Assembly (NCBI GenBank): GCA_009746045.1
Contig: RPFO01000643.1
Location: 57,501-119,500 of the forward strand
Direction of reading: 5' to 3'
Length of the DNA: 62,000 bases
DNA from: Mesostigma viride
Taxonomy: Eukaryota > Streptophyta > Mesostigmatophyceae > Mesostigmatales > Mesostigmataceae
The notes under the pieces are model-generated. The model did not search any database. It was not told where the DNA came from and was given only the letters and a program-made list of their open reading frames with translations. Shown piece after piece: positions 11,230 through 22,608 of the stretch (position 1 is its first letter; each line of letters begins with the position of its first letter). The translations under genes were made by a program, and so were the position numbers.

Positions 11230-14200
11230 TCACGGCGCCTGCGCGGGCAGCACGCTCGCCGCATAATACCGCCGCCTCTTACGCGCGGGCCCCGAACGCA
11301 GCAAAGTGGCGTCTGCATCCTTGCCCCCATGCTGGCCGTCAAAGCTGGCAACCGTGACGCCCGAGGCAGGGCCCCCCGACTCCTCCCCTGGTGAGCCTCC
11401 CCCCATCACAGCCATCTCCCCCGTCAGGGGCTTGCCACCCTCCACCGTGACAGGCCGAGCATTATGCGCCAGCGCGGCGGTTGCTCGAGTGCACCGAGGA
11501 GTCTCCAAGTACGCACCCTGGGGTACCCCCACGCCGCCGCCCCTGCCCCGGCCCCGGCCTTCCTCCGCCTGCGGCGGGAGCATCCCTTGCAGGACCTTAA
11601 CGGCCGACGTGGCCTGGCGCACGAGACGAAGCAGCTGCTCCGTACGGCCATGGTTCTGCGGCCCGGCACTGCCACCTGGCAGCCCGCCGTGGGTGTTCCC
11701 CGTCCGCATGTCGTCGTCGCTGCCGCCGGCATTATCCTCGTTATCGCTCCCGTTCTCGTAATCGCCTCCCATGTCCCCCCGCCCCTGCCCAAATGACCCG
11801 CTTGAGCCACCTCCCGGGACCCCTCCACGGGCCAACCCCCCGCGTGCACCCCGCCGGACTGCCCCGGGGCGGTCGCTAAAGCTTGCAGCCGTGGGAGGAT
11901 GGCCACCTCCTCCCTGGCCACCACCCCCTTGGCCCCCGCCCCCTGTCCATCCCCTCTTCTGGCCTGCTCCAGGGCGCCGTGTCCCGCCGCCGCCGCGCCA
12001 GCTGTCCCAGAACCGTTGCTGCCATTTCCAGAATTAGCGCCATTATTGGAGGCGGAGCCGTCAACGCGGGCGACCCTCACGGCGGCCTCCACGGCCAGGC
12101 AGCGCGTCTCGCAGCTGCAGCACTGCATCTCGGCCAGGTCTAATAATAGCCCGAGCCCGCCGCGCTCGCGCACCAGGCGCAGGATGCAGCGGCTGCGTGG
12201 CGAAAGCAGCAGCCAGCACAGGACGCGGCCGGCCTCTGCCATCGCGTTGTAACGAAGCGAGGCTGGGTCTGAGGACGCCCGAGATGCAACCCCCCCGCCA
12301 TTACCACCATAACTGTTGCTGCTGGCACCCGCCACTAGACCAGCCCCGCCCCCACCCCCACCGCCAACCTGAACGCTTGCTCCGTGGTAATTTCCTGCCC
12401 CTGCGCTGCCACTCCCCGCATGGCCCACCACCAGTGCCGAATCGCTTCCATTCTCGTAGCTGCTGCCGTCCGCACCTGCCCCCCCTCTGGACGACACGCC
12501 ATGCCCCGACAATGACGAGTTGGGCATGCAGGCCCCCGGGACAGCTGTCGCCGCTGCTGGCACCCGATGCCGCGCCTGTGCCTGTGCCTGTGCTTGCGAT
12601 TGCACCTGTGCCTGCGCCTGCGCTGAGACCACACGGGGGCGGCTGGCAGCCATCACTTGCAGGCACACCTTGGCCACGTTCACGACCACGCAGCCAGGAA
12701 AGTCGCACCAGATGGGCTCGTGGGGTGGGGAGTTGTCCGTGGGTGGGGAGGACGGCGACCGTGACGACGCGGCAGCGCTGGAAGAGGGGACCACGCGGCC
12801 CTGCAGGGTCCCCGGGAGCCGCAGCAGGGTGCCAATGCCGGGCGCGCCCACCACGATGGAGCCGGCGCCCGCAGAGGCTGGCGGGCTGCCCTTGTGTGCC
12901 ATCAAGCTCTGCACGCATGCCATGGTATTTTTCCGAGGGGGGGGGAGAAGGGGGGGGGGGAGGGGGGAGGGGGGAGGGGGGAGGGGGGAGGGGGAGGGGG
13001 AGGGGGAGGGAGGGGGAGGGAGGGGGAGGGGGAGGGGGAGGGGGGAGGGGGAGGGGAGGGGGAGGGGGGAGGGGAGGGGGAGGGGGAGGGGGGGAGGGGG
13101 GAGGGGGGAGGGGGGGGAGGGAGGGGAGGGGGAGGGGAGGGGGGGGGAGGGGGGAGGGGAGGGGGGGGGGAGGGGGGAGGGGGAGGGGGAGGGGGAAGGG
13201 GAGGGGGAGGGGGGTTTGTGGGAGAGGCGGGATTGTCAGCTGGAGGATAGGAGGGATGACGAAATCTTTTGTATCCTTATCCATATTCCTACCCATTCGA
13301 AGCTGTGAATATGACGACTCTATGCGAATGATGCTTAATATATTGCTGTACTGGGCACTGCATTTAAAAACAACTGTGGCCCCACCCACCCATCCACCCA
13401 CCCTGTTTCTCCCCCCCAAAGAATTCTTAGGGAATAATCATAGTGACCTTTTGTCCTCCTCAACCCCACCCACCCACCCGCCAACCTCACATTCGAGGCT
13501 CTACGCATTCTACCATTAAACTTTCTCCTTCAAACTACCACCAGCGCTCGTCACCCACACCTCCATAGTACCATGATCGTGACGGTCGCCAGCACCCACC
13601 TCGTACGCGAGGCTCTGCGCGTTCTCCCCCCGGAACGACTGCAGGAGGCAGACAAGCCCGTGCGAGACGCACGCCCTGGAGGCCGCGTCAAGGGTGTCCA
13701 GGCACGCCAGAGACGCCAGCGTTGCCACTGACCCGAACGCGAGCGTGAGCGAGCTGAGCGCGCGCTGGCTGACCTTGGCCAGGCGCACGATCGCTAGAGT
13801 GACCCACATGGTCGGCGGGCGTGGCCGATCACTCGCCACCGCGGCCGCACTACTCCCCCCCCCGTTGTTGTTTGCGCCACCTCCGCTCCTGGCCCCGCCA
13901 CCACTGCCGCCACCGCAGCGAGCCCCCTGGGTGGACCCGCGCTGCAGGTGAAAGAGGCACATCTGCAGGGTGTGGGCAAGCGCGCGGGGGATGCCCTCCC
14001 GAGCAGCAAGTGCCCCGACCAGCTCGTCGCCCGCCACTAGCACGCCGATGAGCTTCACGGCGACGGCCACCACCGCCATCTCGCTGGGGAGGAGGGGCAC
14101 CGCGTCGGGCCCGCTCGCCGCCCACTTGCGCTTGATGGCACTGGGGGGGGGGAAGGGAGTTGTGAGGGTTTGGGGGAGGGGGGGTGAGGAAGAGGAGGGG

Positions 14201-17200
14201 TTTGAATTAAGACTTTGGCAAGTTTGATGCCATCTAGCGGTCCATTCTGGGATTCATGGCGCCAGGGAAGCGGAGGGAAATAAGGAAAAGGACGCCGGGG
14301 AATAAGGAAAAGCGTTGGCGAGAAAAAGAAAAAAGGTCCCTCTTCCCCTGCCACCATACCTGCTTTTGTACCTAGTAATACATCAACTGCTCCATTCTTT
14401 CCTTAAAACTTGCTTCCTTACCTGCTACGCTTCGTCACCATTAAACAACAGGCTGGGGAGCAAGGAAGAGGGGGCAGCCAGAAAGACCTACAGGAAAACC
14501 CGCACCTGCTGCGACCCATTACGACACGTAAGCACTCTCGACACAAAAAAGGGCCCAACGCATGCACAAAGGTTCCCTACCTGCTGCGCCCCGTCACGAT
14601 GGCATCCAGCACCTCCGCGTTCAGCTTCAACCCGCCAGCTGTCACCACCATGTTCCTCGTGCTGTCCCCCATCTCCGCAACGCTGGCCAGCAGCATGAGG
14701 TACCGCCGCAGGTGGCCCAGCGCGTCATCCCTGACGAGGGACCACTGCACGCCGCCACCAGTGGCCCCACGGCCGCCACCCCGCGCGCCGCCACCCCCAC
14801 GGTCACCACCACCACCACCACCACCGGAAACCACCTTCCTCTCAAAGATCTCCTGCGCCCGGCTCACCAGCTGCTTGACCGAGGCCGGGTTGCTGAACGC
14901 GTTCGTGACATCCAGCACGTGCGAACCTGCACGGATAATGACACGCCCCATCAGGGGCGTGGACCCCCCCGCCCCCGTCCCCGCCCCCGCCCCCTCCCCT
15001 CCCTTGTCTCCCCCATAACCCCCCCCCTTCGCGCTACTCCCTGGGCCCACCCAGGCCACCCCGTCCCTCTCCACCGCATCCCTCATCCCATTCTCCTCCT
15101 CCTCCTCGTCCTCGTCCTCCTCTTCCTCCTCCTCCCCCTCCTCCTCGTCTTCCTCCGAATCCCACCCCCCCGTGCGTGCGCCCCCCCCGCTCCCACCCCC
15201 GCCCCCGCCCCCCGAGCAGGGTCCCTGGAACCGCAGCAGGAACGCGTGCTGGACGGCCGCCTCCAGGGACCCCCTGGGGCCGCCCACCTGCTCGCCCAGC
15301 GCGGCCAGGAGCGCCTCGCGGTAGCAGGGGCCCGACGCCGCGAGGAAGCCGAGGAGGTCCAGCGATGCGGGGCACTCCACGCGGACCGCGAGCCGGGCGA
15401 CGAGCCAGCAGCGCCGGCCCTTCATTCCCAGTGCGACTGCCAAGGGACCCCCTGGCTCCTCGGGGCAGCAGATCGTGGCCAGCGCGCGCACGAGCTTGTA
15501 GAACGGTCTTGACAGGAACACGCCCTCCCCATCCACGTCACCCGCGCCCCCAATGCCCCCGCCACCCCCCGGGGACCCCCCCCCGCGATCCCTCCTCCCG
15601 ATGATGCCCCCCCCCCATGGCCATTCCCCGATCCGCTCGGAGAGCCAGCACTACTGGCATCCCCCGACCCTGGGGACGCCAGCATTCTCTCGGCCAGCTC
15701 CAACAGCTCCTCCACCGCCCACACTTTGGCGCCCAGACGGCTCTGCCCTGGCCTCATGTGGCTCACCAGGTACCCAACCAGGGAGATGGCGATGCCCAGC
15801 GCGATGGGGGCCACACCTGGCTGGCCGGCCTCGCCTTCTTCCCCGCCAGCACACGGGCCAAACGTGCCCCCCTCGCCCGCCAGATCACCCTCACATTCCT
15901 CCACCTCCCCCGCCGCCTCCCCCTCGCCTTCCTCCTTGCCCTCGGGGCCGCCCCAGCTGGCGCCGGCACCCTGGCAGGGATCCGCGTCCCCCGCGTCGTC
16001 CATGACAGCATCAACCCTCCCTCCACCATCCCCATGCTGATGCTGCTGCTGCTGTCGCTGCTGCTTGTGCTTGGCCTTGGCCGCAGCAGCAGCAGCAGCG
16101 GCGGCGGCGGCGGCGGCGCGCGTCACTGGGTGGTTTGCCACGTTGGGTGCTGGCTCGTCGCTGCTTCCGCTGTCGTCTTGACAGCTGGCATTGTCGTCCC
16201 GGTCAGCCCTCTTATTCCCCACTCCTAAATTCCCATCCAAGTCATCCCCTCCCTCCACATCCTTATCATTACCATCATCATCACTAGCCTCATTAGAGGT
16301 CGACTCCACCCGACCCTCACACGCACGCGCGGCCATCGGATGTGCTGGCAACCCCGCTCCCGCCCCGGCACGCCCCCCCCCAGCACGCCCCCCTGCTTTC
16401 CTCCCCCCGCCCGCGCCCCCCCCATCCACGCCCCCCACAGTCCCCAGAATCGCAAACAGGGGGACCAGCGCCTTGCCCTTAAGCACCAGCTCATCCACGG
16501 CGCCCCCTGAGAGGCCCTTGAGCAGTGACCTGAGCGCGTGCAGGGCATCCCTGAGCTGACTCCCGCCATCCGCGTCCCCGCCCCCACTGCTGCCCCGCCG
16601 CGCATTCCCCCCCCGCCGCCTCGACCCGCTCCCCCTCCGAGCTCGCTGGTGTCGACCGCCGTGGTGGTGGGACGCTCCACCCGCGGCGCCACCTGCCCCG
16701 TTCCCCGCCATCATTCCTTCATCCGTAACGATCCGCTTCACCAGTGCCAGGCACGCGGCCAAGCCCCCTGCCTCGCGCAGCGTCTCGCGAAACGCGTCCG
16801 GTGCCCTGCGGGAGCATAAGTGCTGCAGGCACCCTGCCAGCTCATCGCGCAGGTGGGCGTTCGGGTGCTCGGCCGAGGCCACCTTGAGCGTGAGGCGCGA
16901 CAGAATCGGCATACCCCCGCTCTCAACCACGTCACGCAGGCCGGCGAAGTGGAGCTGGTCCTCGATGCCATAACTCAGCAGGTAGCGCAGACCACGCAGC
17001 ACCTCCTGCAGGGGGGGGAGGAGGGAGGGGAAGAATGGGGGTGAGGATGGGTGAGGGAGAGAAGGGGTATTTTGTAAACCAATGGACAGGTATTCAAAGT
17101 CTAAGCCAGGAAAGCATTTTAGCAAGGGCAGTTCACGCAAGGCCAGTGGCCACTTGTTTGGAACCATTCGTCCTGTACTGCCATGGTTCCCTGGTTCCTA

Positions 17201-20200
17201 TGTCCGGTCTACTTGCTAGACACCTCGTATGTACCGTAGTGGCCCTTACATCAGTACGCATACGTATATACGAATCGCCCTTGTACAAGCCAAAAAGAAC
17301 CCTCCTTCCGGCCTCGTACATCCCAAGGTTTTATCTTGAGATGTTGCAAATGTAGTATACATATGAGGGCCTACCAGTGGGCATTTGGCGTGGCGCGCTT
17401 ATGCTAATGCCTCCCGAACATACCCTTACAATACCGTAGTGGTCAAAATCACTTTGCGACAAACCTACTTTGCGACCCAAAAACAGGGTGAAATTTATAG
17501 TTTGCGACCCAAAATGAAGGCAAAGTTTTAGGTTTGCGAGCCCATCGACTTGTTTATGGTCAGTGGCAGGTACTCGATGTTGTAAATTTATATTTATAGG
17601 CTGCCTGCTGGCCTGCCGGCCTCCCCGCTCTTCTGCCATCGTGCCAAGACAATGACGTGCATGGCTGCACAAGCCTTTGGCTTTCGCATGACAAGTGACA
17701 AAAGGTGCGAAAGTTTTGCGGGCGCCACGCGTTCGTTCTACCTCATGTCTGCCGGCGTGCGGCACGGCGCAGGCGCGACGCGGTAAGTTTTGAACTTTGC
17801 GACCCAAAATGAAGCCCATGAAAAGTAGTTTGCGAGGTCGATTCGCAAAGAGGTTTGTCGCAAAGTGATTTTGACCACTACGGTATACATCTGCGCACGT
17901 ACTGCAAAATAATTCCCAAAAGTTAGCGTACACGTAACAAAAACACCTAAAAGTATTTGTACAACAATTAAGCGTACACCAATAGGGGCCACTCATTGAA
18001 ACCAGATCCCCCCAGAATCTGTGATGAAACCTTGATTTTAAAATCTCTAAAATGTCCCAGTTGCCATTGCTTACAGTTCTCAGTTTCTCGTTCAAATGTC
18101 CGGAGTTCCAAATTGCTCGTTTCAAACGAAAATTTAGAACAGACCTTTTCGTGGATATTCATCGAACATCTGCTAAATCCGTATTGGCAATCCCCGTTTT
18201 GCATCTAGCCTGACCACCAAGAGAAGGCAATGCAGCAGGTAACTATTTGAACATATGATCACAAAGCATAAGAAATTGTGTGGCATGGAGTGGCATGGTG
18301 TGCTAATGTGTGGCATGGCGCGGCCAGGGAGTGGGGGGTAGAAACCTCCTTAATTCATGGATTAAGAAGGAGCCTACCCTCCTGGCACGACGGCAAAGTA
18401 GGCAGCTTTACCGGTAGAGAAACGTGAAGAAAAACAAATTAACTTTGTACATAATGGAGATAACATCACCAAACGTTGCCAGCGTGCAAACTTCTATGAC
18501 ATTGCAATATAATACTATGGTATTGACCGTAATAACAATATGGTTAGGGTAGTAAAAGTATGGTACAAAGTTCTCTTTGCTAGCTCCCAATGTCGCAGTT
18601 TCCGTGTAGTGGTAATTACAAGATCTGGAGGGCTATTCTAAATCCACCAGCCAGAAGGCAGAAGCGCTGAGGCAGAGAAGCTGACCACCTGGCAGGGACC
18701 AGAGGCCTATTCATCAATAAAACACCCACGTGGCCTTATATAATTCTGAGGACTACTTTCCGGAGATGGCCTTGAAAGAGGCTTGACTGGCATGCCCCAT
18801 CTTTGAGCCGAGCACTTGCAGCAAGGGGCCCTGCAACGTGTATGCTAAACAAAAATTTTATTGTTTGCACAGCTTTCTAGAAGTCATTGGTCATTTATAT
18901 GGTAGTATGAAAAATGAATGTGGCCAGTAATCGTGGGATATGCAGCAAACCCGGAGTACTTTTCAAGCCACATTACAGGCTACGCCTGTCAAGCTATAGT
19001 GCAAGCTGGATTACATTTTACATTACGACCTACTACAACCCACATTACAAGCCACATGACAGGCTACATAGAAACTAGATTTCAAGCCACATTACAAGCC
19101 ACATTACGAACTACATTACAAGCCACAGTACAGGCTACACTACAGGCCACATTTCAAGCCATGTTACAAGCAACATCACAAGCTGTATACCAAGCTGCAT
19201 TACAAGCTACGTTACAAGCTATTTTACAAGCTACACTACAAGCTACAATTCAAGCCACATTGCAAGCTGCACTACATTTCAATCCACAATTCAAGGCAGG
19301 TGACAACATTATGAGCTGTGTAACACGTTGCATCACAAGCTGCATCACAAGCTGCTTTACAAGCTGCGTTACCAGCTGCATTACAAGCTGCATTACAACT
19401 TTACAAGCCGAATTACAAGTTGCATTACAAGCAACATTACAAGCCGCATTACGTGCTGCATTACGTGCTAACAGCACGGCAATGCTTAGACATTATTGTA
19501 CTAGTAATACACGTGTGACTGTGCTGAATGGTTACCATGGACTAGTATCGCTTATCGATCCTCTTGTGTCTGTGCATGCTGGCTTATACTTGAGACTAGA
19601 ACGGAGTGTTAGTACTGCCGCATCCGTGCCTAATGGTTTGTAAAGACTATCTTGACGCTATCATTGAAGTAAGGAAGTAAGGAAGGGAGGGAGGAGGGAG
19701 GGAGGGAGGGAGGAGGAGGAGGGAGGGAGGGAGGGAGGGAGGGAGGGAGGGAGGGAGGAGGGAGGAGGGAGGGAGGGAGGGAGGGAGGGAGGGAGGGAGG
19801 GAGGGAGGGAGGGAGGAGGGAGGGAGGGAGGGAGGGAGGAGGGAGGGAGGGAGGAGGGAGGGAGGGAGGGAGGGAGGGAGGGAGGGAGGGAGGGAGGGAG
19901 GGAGGGAGGAGGGAGGGAGGGAGGGAGGGAGGAGGGAGGGAGGGGGAGGGAGGAGGAGGGAGGGAGGGAGGAGGGAGGGAGGGAGGGAGGGAGGGAGGGA
20001 GGGAGGGAGGGAGGAGGGAGGGAGGGAGGGAGGGAGGGAGGGAGGGAGGGAGGGAGGGAGGGAGGGAGGGAGGGAGGGAGGAGGGAGGGAGGGAGGGAGG
20101 GAGGGAGGGAGGGAGGGAGGGAGGGAGGGAGGGAGGGAGGGAGGGAGGGAGGGAGGGAGGGAGGAGGGAGGGAGGGAGGGAGGGAGGGAGGGAGGAGAGG

Positions 20201-21637
20201 GAGGGAGGGAGGGAGGAGGAGGGAGGGAGGGAGGGAGGAGGGAGGGAGGGAGGGAGGGAGGGAGGGAGGGAGGGAGGAGGGAGGGAGGGAGGGAGGGAGG
20301 GAGGGAGGAGGGAGGGAGGAGGGAGGGAGGGAGGGAGGGAGGGGGAGGGAGGGAGGGAGGGAGGGAGGGAGGGAGGAGGGAGGGAGGGAGGGAGGGGAGG
20401 GAGGGAGGGAGGGAGGGGAGGGAGGGAGGGAGGGAGGGAGGGAGGGAGGGAGGGAGGGAGGGAGGGAGGGAGGGAGGGAGGGAGGGAGGGAGGGAGGAGG
20501 GAGGGAGGGAGGGAGGAGGGAGGAGGGAGGGAGGGAGGGAGGGAGGGAGGGAGGGAGGGAGGGAGGGAGGGAGGGAGGGAGGGAGGGAGGGAGGGAGGGA
20601 GGGAGGGAGGAGGGAGGGAGGAGGGAGGGAGGAGGGAGGGAGGGAGGAGGGAGGGAGGAGGAGGGAGGGAGGGAGGGAGGGAGGGAGGGAGGGAGGAGGG
20701 AGGGAGGGAGGGAGGGAGGGAGGGAGGGAGGGAGGGAGGGAGGGAGGGAGGAGGGAGGGAGGGAGGGAGGGAGGGAGGAGGGAGGGAGGAGGGAGGGAGG
20801 AGGGAGGGAGGGAGGGAGGGAGGGAGGGAGGAGGGAGGGAGGGAGGGAGGGAGGGAGGGAGGGAGGGAAGGAAGGAAGGAAGAGAGGCAGGCAGGCAGGC
20901 AGGCCGGCAGGAAAGAAGGGTGCCCTCGCGCGCTGCATGCAAGTCCAGATCTATCGAATTACTGGTGAAGGAATAAAGGAAATTTTTTGTAAGGTAGCCT
21001 CACTACTGCGGGAATGCACTCCACATGCAGGCATACAGGAGATAATCCAGTCATGCCAAATAGGGAGGCCGCATGGAGGCTTGACAACAACTGCGAAAGC
21101 CTAACCATAAGACCCGGTCAGTATCAGAACAACATGTGTACGTACCTCCAGCTCGCAGTCGCTCAAATCTCTCTCGCACAGGCCCAGGAGGGTGCTCCCC
21201 ACTCGGTGGCGTATCAAGAAATTCATCCGGTCGTCGTAGCTGTCCGAGGCGTGGACGGGATCCATGGATTTCGCGATGGCACTCGCCGCCTGTTACCCGG
21301 CGCGGAAAGAGTCAAGGCGAGGGCGAGACGTGCAGCGGAGTGAGCGCGTCAAATGCGCGAAAGAGGGATGTGCGCGTGAAGTGCGCGATAGAATGATACG
21401 GAAATGGTGCGCAACGTGTGCGCGTAACTGCGCACATGACTGCGCCGCGAATGGGGGCATTCCGCGCATCTCATGGCTTACCTTCCAGATGACCGCCTCG
21501 GAAAGAGCGTGCCCGTCCAGCTTCCTGCACCAGAGAAGCAGGGGCACCACCGCAGCCTCGAACACATCGGCCGGCAGCTCCGCGCCGCTTTTGAACAGAG
21601 TCTCCATTTGAGCCGCAAAGGCCCGCAGACATTCCAT
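11230..21637 (-). CDS. Large armadillo-like helical-repeat protein, five exons
   Basis: Proposed exons are 21637-21482, 21289-21146, 17005-14581, 14140-13600 and 12908-11230. All have GT donors (GTAAGC, GTACGT, GTAGGG, GTGGGT) and CAG acceptors, and phases match at every junction (0, 0, 2, 0). The protein would be about 1,648 residues. Short amphipathic helices recur (for example [56 protein letters not shown]), as in armadillo/HEAT folds, separated by Gly/Ser-rich, acidic (Glu/Asp run near 15.1 kb) and poly-Gln/Ala linkers. It ends in a basic RKRRRYY segment. No enzymatic domain is seen; a scaffold role is inference. Two single-base frame breaks lie in homopolymers (C9 at 15576-15584, C6 at 11836-11841). 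The copy at 39472 has ten G where this has nine, which restores frame. With one base added at each, the CDS is 4,947 bases, divisible by three. The 5' exon start (ATG at 21637, context ACAAATGG) is my choice; further upstream exons are possible. Confidence 0.75.
12939..13214. repeat. Polypurine G/A tract in intron 4 of the armadillo-like gene
   Basis: About 275 bp of GGGGGAGG-type repeats with no pyrimidine. Read on the gene's strand it is a C/T tract just upstream of exon 5. The inverted duplicate of this gene ends within the equivalent tract at 41.5 kb, so it marks a rearrangement breakpoint. Confidence 0.85.
17432..17885. mobile_element. MITE with perfect 33-bp terminal inverted repeats and TA duplication
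   Basis: The ends 17434-17466 and 17851-17883 are perfect inverted repeats beginning CCGTAGTGGTCAAAATCACT. Both ends are flanked by TA. The 450-bp interior has no transposase frame but repeats the motif TTTGCGACCCAAAA. TA duplications and this size fit a non-autonomous Tc1/mariner or pogo-type element. It sits in the 4.1-kb intron 2 of the armadillo-like gene. An isolated TACCGTAGTGG at 17233-17243 matches one end. Confidence 0.9.
18961..19470. repeat. Degenerate 12-bp minisatellite
   Basis: About 40 diverged units of the type ACATTACAAGCC. Because 12 is a multiple of three, frames stay open on both strands (18918-19643 plus, 19250-19477 minus), giving Leu-Gln-Ala-Thr style repeats. This is best explained by the repeat itself. 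It lies in intron 2 of the armadillo-like gene. Confidence 0.8.
19671..20883. repeat. 1.2-kb GGGA/GGA polypurine satellite
   Basis: An almost uninterrupted (GGGA)n array with scattered GGA units, followed by short AAGG and GGCA runs to about 20905. It contains no pyrimidine over roughly 1.2 kb. The long Pro-Ser-Leu frames on the minus strand are by-products. It lies in intron 2 of the armadillo-like gene, where it is a C/T tract in the transcript. Confidence 0.95.
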
Positions 21638-22608
21638 TTGTGTCTCTTTATCAAAAGACAAGGTTTACAACGGCGCTGTGCCCATTTGAAACTCTCTTGC
21701 CAATTTTAGACGGCCAAGTGTCTACTTTCTAGTAGGGGAAGGGAATGCATGTTGACGGTTTGACGTTTCTCATCACGACATTGACTGCATGGCAGCTTCC
21801 CGGCCGTGCCGCATTTCCTCATTGCATGCTATGCTGACTTCATGTGAGTTAGACGCTGAACTGGACAACTGCTGTGCATGAATGGAAGCCAGAATGCCAT
21901 GACGGGAGGCACCGCCATAACAGGTTTGATGTGTGGCGCGCAGAATGTGCTGCGCACTTGAGGACAGCTCCGCGCGAAGTGTTTCGCGCTCTTGCTTGTT
22001 GCCGCATGGAATTTGCTGGGTGGGACGGGGCATGGTCATGAGAGGGCAACAACTGGGTTTGGCGGGTATTCCACCTTCCCGGCAAAAAAGTTGTGTTCAA
22101 AAAGCGTTGTCCCGCGAATTTTGCGCGCGCACGCCGCGAGCGCCTTTCACACTTTCGCCGCGCCAGTTGCATGAAAGATTGATTACTGCTTCTCCAGACA
22201 TGTATATCATAGGCTTATACACGAACTAACATTCTAGTATTGAGTATCGATGTATTAGAGCATAATCAAGCACCTAGTGTAGATGCATGTGGTACGGCCA
22301 ACAGCAATGCCTTAGCGCGCCAAGATCACCGCCATCTCTTCACCAGAAGTCCTTGCAGGTCCTTGCATTGAACGGCCCGTCGAACACCTCACTTCTAATC
22401 TGGGGCTAGTCTGGGGCAGTGGGAACGGGAAGACAAACAAATTTATCAAAAACTGTCGCTCGTAACAGTTCGTAACATATCCATTATTATAACAGCATTT
22501 TACGAGGCAGCACTGCAGCAGTGCAACTATACCGATCCGCAAGCTTGCACCTGTATCGCGGCAAGCCTTGTCGCGGGAACCTGCAGAAACAAGATCAGCA
22601 GAGCGAAA
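21638..22608. promoter_or_regulatory. Head-to-head intergenic region between armadillo-like and rhodanese genes
   Basis: The two start codons face away from each other across about 970 bp, so this stretch should hold both promoters. No clear TATA box was identified. The open frames here (such as 21849-22172 minus) have no recognised domain. Confidence 0.4.

Noticed and set aside
11306-11761. Plus-strand frame opposite exon 5
   Set aside because: Antisense shadow of GC-rich coding sequence.
12197-13519. 440-codon plus frame and 372-codon minus frame across the polypurine tract
   Set aside because: Gly/Arg- and Pro-rich translations of the G/A repeat overlapping exon 5 of the armadillo-like gene.
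18918-19643. 241-codon frame with Leu-Gln-Ala-Thr repeats
   Set aside because: The 12-bp repeat keeps frames open on both strands; no domain, and it lies in an intron of the opposite-strand gene.
19647-20942. Pro-Ser-Leu frames of over 400 codons
   Set aside because: Translation of the GGGA satellite; same peptide in more than one frame.
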